A stretch of DNA of 64,000 nt, from contig JAJEEM010000053.1 of NCBI GenBank assembly GCA_022820995.1, positions 1 to 64,000 on the forward strand. Reading direction: 5' to 3'. The position numbers were made by a program, and so were the translations under genes. The notes beneath the pieces are model-generated. The model was not told the DNA's origin. It did not search any database and saw nothing but the letters and a program-made list of their open reading frames with translations. The DNA is from Gemmatimonadota bacterium. GTDB lineage: Bacteria; Gemmatimonadota; Gemmatimonadetes; Palauibacterales; Palauibacteraceae. Below, in pieces: positions 61,699-64,000 of the stretch; the first letter of the stretch is position 1, and the number at the start of each line of letters is the position of its first letter.

Positions 61699-62453
61699 GC
61701 GCGGATCGTAAGGTCCGCCGCCTCGTGGTGGGAGGCGGGAAGGTCTCCGTAGACCGCGGCGCGGATCCGGTCCGGGTTGCGGGCGCCGGCCTGCAGCGCC
61801 CTCCGGACGGCCGCCACGCGACGGAGCCGGTGCGCGCGGCACTCTTCCAGGCGTCCGAGCGCGTCCTCGGCGGGTGTGCCGTGTCCGGGGAAAAGGCGCT
61901 CGGGACGGAGGGCCGTGAGGCGCGCGAGACTCGCGAGGTAGGCCTCCACGGATCCGTCCGGGTGGACGATCATGGTGCTCCCTTCCCCGAGCACGAGATC
62001 CCCCGTGAAAAGGGCGCGCGCGGGTTCGAGCAGGTAGCAGAGGTGGTCCGCGGAATGACCGGGCGTCGGGACCGCCCGCAGGCGGAGTCCCTTCCCCGCC
62101 TCCATGGCCTCATCATCCGCGAGCGCCCGGCCCGCGAACTTCACCAGGTCGAGCGTGGCGGACGAGGCGCGGATTTCTCCCCAGCGGTCGGCCGCCGCCC
62201 CCGCGGACGCCGCGTGGTCGGCGTGCGCGTGCGTCAGGCAGACGGCCGCCACGGGTCTTCCGGCGATCACATCATCGACACGGCCGAGGTGCGCTTCATC
62301 CTCCGGTCCCGGGTCCAGGACGATGAGCGGCCCGGTCCCGATCACGTACGTCTGCGTGCCGGTCAGCGTGAGCGGGCCCGGATTGTCGGCGCGAACCGCG
62401 GTGACGCCCGACCCGTGCCGGACGACGTGGGCCGCTCCCGCCCTCGACGTCAC
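61632..62453 (-). CDS. MBL-fold metallohydrolase (LACTB2-like)
   Basis: The 273-residue protein has THAHADH, a later HSADHL ligand histidine and FTGDLVLGEGS, then a C-terminal helical winged segment (HHEAADLTIRAYLAFL) as in LACTB2/RNase-type MBL proteins. It overlaps the Nudix gene by ATGA at its start and mutY by 67 bases at its end. The substrate is unknown; hydrolysis of thioesters or RNA is possible for the group. Confidence 0.88.
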   Translation of the reverse strand: MTSRAGAAHVVRHGSGVTAVRADNPGPLTLTGTQTYVIGTGPLIVLDPGPEDEAHLGRVDDVIAGRPVAAVCLTHAHADHAASAGAAADRWGEIRASSATLDLVKFAGRALADDEAMEAGKGLRLRAVPTPGHSADHLCYLLEPARALFTGDLVLGEGSTMIVHPDGSVEAYLASLARLTALRPERLFPGHGTPAEDALGRLEECRAHRLRRVAAVRRALQAGARNPDRIRAAVYGDLPASHHEAADLTIRAYLAFLGEAAPGETSSLISRRR

Positions 62454-63169
62454 CGGACCTCGTCGTAGCCGGGGTCTCCGGGGGCCAGCAGCGTCACCCC
62501 CTTCTCACCGACGCCCCGCCTGACGAGCGCGGGTTCCACGTGCACGCCTCGGAGTGCCTTCATGGCATCGTCGACCGACCGGAAGCCGGCGAGGCGCTCG
62601 ATCGTCCTTGCCGTCGGGAACATCATGGGCAGCCGACCGGCGGAGAAGCGCCGGAGCGCGGCGGACGGCGTGGTCCAGATGGCCGCTTCGTGTTCCGGCG
62701 TCAGGCTCACGCGACTCGGCCGCTCCTCCAGCGAGAGGAGAAAGAAGCGGGTGTCGAACCGCAACGCCGCACCGCGCGGCGTGATCCAGCGCGCGAAGTA
62801 CACGATGGGCGTGGACGAGAAGTCGAGTTCCAGGCGCTCCGCCACTCGCGAGAAGCGGATCCGCTCCGAGAGCAATGCCTGCCGGGCCTCGACCAGCGCC
62901 TCCGGTCCGCGGCCCGGCAGCGGCGCCGGCATGATCCCCGTCTCTTCGAACAACTCGCGCAGCGCCGCCACGCACGCCGCGGCTTCGACCGCACCCGGAA
63001 GTCGGGCCGCCCACGTCGCGCAGGCGTCATCCTCGTCGATCGCACCGCCCGGAAAGGCCCACGCTCCGGCTCCGAACCTGGCGTCGCGGGGGCGCTGAAG
63101 CAGGAGAAACTCGAGCCCGGCCGGCGCCGGGGTGGCGACGACGACGGTGGCGGCGGGCCGTGGCGTCAA
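62450..63169 (-). CDS. Nudix hydrolase, NUDT7/19-like with split Nudix box
   Basis: The 239-residue protein has a Nudix box RELFEETGI preceded by WAFPGGAIDEDD; about 25 residues separate the Gly and Glu parts, more than the usual spacing, as in coenzyme A/acyl-CoA-type Nudix enzymes. It probably hydrolyses a nucleoside diphosphate derivative. A TTG at 63169 overlaps the Yip1-like stop (TTGA) and begins just before the first strand; no nearer ATG exists. Confidence 0.87.
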   Translation of the reverse strand: MTPRPAATVVVATPAPAGLEFLLLQRPRDARFGAGAWAFPGGAIDEDDACATWAARLPGAVEAAACVAALRELFEETGIMPAPLPGRGPEALVEARQALLSERIRFSRVAERLELDFSSTPIVYFARWITPRGAALRFDTRFFLLSLEERPSRVSLTPEHEAAIWTTPSAALRRFSAGRLPMMFPTARTIERLAGFRSVDDAMKALRGVHVEPALVRRGVGEKGVTLLAPGDPGYDEVR

Positions 63170-63936
63170 ACTCCGCTTGCCACCCGGGCGATGACCAGCA
63201 CGACCCCCAGCAGCACGAAGGCGACCGGGAGGGCGGCCGCCAGCAGCCATGCCGCGACGGCTCTTCCGGTCGTGGTCCGGTGGGCCTCTCGCAGACCGAT
63301 CACCGTCAGCACGGCTCCCCAGATCCAGGCCACCAATCCGCCGACGAACGGGATGATGGCGAAGACGGCGGGTCCGCACGCGTAGCAGACGGCGCGCACG
63401 GTGGCCGTGAGGCTTCGACGCCCGGGGACCAGCAGGAGCACGAACAGGTGGAGGAGCAGGCTCGTAATGACGAGGGACGCCACCGCCCAGAACGGGGTGA
63501 GGAAGAAGTCCGCGAGCCTGCCCGTGGACCCCATGGTGTCCGCCGCATCCGGCAGCGCGATGTTCATGACCTCGGCAATCGTCTCCACGAAGCCCGGCTG
63601 CGTCGTCGGCAGCAAAGCGCCCCAAGTCAGCGAGAGCGCCGCTCCGAGGACACTGATCAGGAGGTAGTAGAGGATCGGGCGCACAGCGGCGTGATCGTAG
63701 GGCCCATCGGCAAAGAAGGCGCCGGGCTCCAACACGCTCCGGCGCCATGTCTCGATCAGGTTCCCCGGGAAGGGTGCCGCCGGATCCTCCCACGCGGGCA
63801 GGTTGATGTCCGCGGCGCTCTCCCCGTCGCCCGCGCGGTCCCGTTCGGGCGCAGCCGCCGCAGCCGCCGCCTCTCCACAGAACGGACAGCGGTCGAACGC
63901 GGCGCTCTCGTGCCCGCACCTCGCGCACGTCGTCAT
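63166..63936 (-). CDS. Zinc-ribbon and Yip1-type membrane protein
   Basis: The 256-residue protein starts with a two-knuckle zinc ribbon (CARCGHESAAFDRCPFC), an Ala-rich linker, then five hydrophobic segments of a Yip1-like domain (ILYYLLISVLGAALSLTWGALL, VASLVITSLLLHLFVLLL, and three more). Function is unknown; such proteins may organise membranes or transport. It overlaps the Nudix gene and starts 14 bases after the dnaN-like stop. Confidence 0.85.
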   Translation of the reverse strand: MTTCARCGHESAAFDRCPFCGEAAAAAAAPERDRAGDGESAADINLPAWEDPAAPFPGNLIETWRRSVLEPGAFFADGPYDHAAVRPILYYLLISVLGAALSLTWGALLPTTQPGFVETIAEVMNIALPDAADTMGSTGRLADFFLTPFWAVASLVITSLLLHLFVLLLVPGRRSLTATVRAVCYACGPAVFAIIPFVGGLVAWIWGAVLTVIGLREAHRTTTGRAVAAWLLAAALPVAFVLLGVVLVIARVASGV

Positions 63937-63949
63937 TGCGGTTCTCGGC

Positions 63950-64000
63950 TCAGTCGAGGATGCGCAGCGGCATGACGAGGCAAAGGTAATCGGGTTCCCC
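63950..64000 (-). CDS. dnaN: DNA polymerase III beta clamp, 3' end (gene leaves at right edge)
   Basis: Only 16 codons are visible, reading GEPDYLCLVMPLRILD and stop. The ending YLCLVMPLR matches the conserved clamp C-terminus, where the MPxR tail lines the client-binding pocket. The length is too short for certainty. If right, the gene extends into the region beyond 64000, and the chromosomal origin may be near. Confidence 0.6.
   Translation of the reverse strand, partial: GEPDYLCLVMPLRILD

Noticed and set aside
1..64000. CRISPR array, prophage, insertion sequence or integrase
   Set aside because: No regularly spaced repeats, transposase or integrase motifs were seen on either strand.

Overview
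The window is chromosomal DNA from a high-GC, Gram-negative-type bacterium. It carries a cold-shock gene, an OmpH/Skp-like chaperone, a surface-antigen-type outer-membrane barrel, Tat-exported enzymes, many secreted serine hydrolases and amidohydrolases, and an ExbB/TolQ-like protein. Gene style (long ATGA/GTGA-overlapped operons, very high GC) fits Gemmatimonadota or a relative, but there is no rRNA or other decisive marker, so this placement is inference. The right edge holds what looks like the 3' end of dnaN.

Region 1 (1-10.1 kb) is a visibly lower-GC defence island. One plus-strand operon with overlapping junctions encodes the C-terminal part of a C5 cytosine methyltransferase, a MORC/MutL-like GHKL ATPase, a Z1 P-loop ATPase, a DUF4420 PD-(D/E)XK protein and an AIPR protein. 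A convergent Vsr-type endonuclease follows, then a compact minus-strand operon of three unrecognised small genes. The Z1 gene is split by a perfect 7-bp tandem duplication (4059-4072); removing one copy restores an uninterrupted family-like protein of about 895 residues.

Region 2 (10.3-35.7 kb) holds three secondary transporters and queF, a D-aminoacylase-type amidohydrolase, an OmpH-like protein and an AbiE toxin-antitoxin pair. It then has a serine hydrolase/RidA/orphan [2Fe-2S] operon, tatA/B-like and HNH genes, priA, and a Cys/His-rich lipoprotein. A long minus-strand block follows: HD phosphohydrolase, radical SAM plus phosphoesterase-like protein, primary-type sigma factor, HDAC-family deacetylase, M24 peptidase, dipeptide epimerase and a TrpF-like protein. 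The HDAC-family and TrpF-like genes appear to need CTG starts.

Region 3 (35.8-43.9 kb) has a possibly RemA-like protein and an outer-membrane barrel, then a five-gene operon for a Tat-exported molybdenum hydroxylase: [2Fe-2S], molybdopterin and FAD/[4Fe-4S] subunits, a membrane cytochrome b and a small helical protein. This looks like a periplasmic PaoABC-type oxidoreductase wired to the quinone pool.

Region 4 (43.9-64 kb) is mostly housekeeping. It contains a Spondin_N lipoprotein, a Tat-exported SDR, a serine hydrolase and polA with an apparently dead proofreading domain; cspA with its own promoter and terminator; a lytic transglycosylase and an ExbB-like gene; and a glycine-cleavage operon (gcvH, gcvP, UPF0173 hydrolase, lipoate ligase). 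An unusual structured leader or small RNA (about 59577-59792) lies directly before dapF-mutY. MBL, Nudix and Yip1 genes and the dnaN end complete the window.
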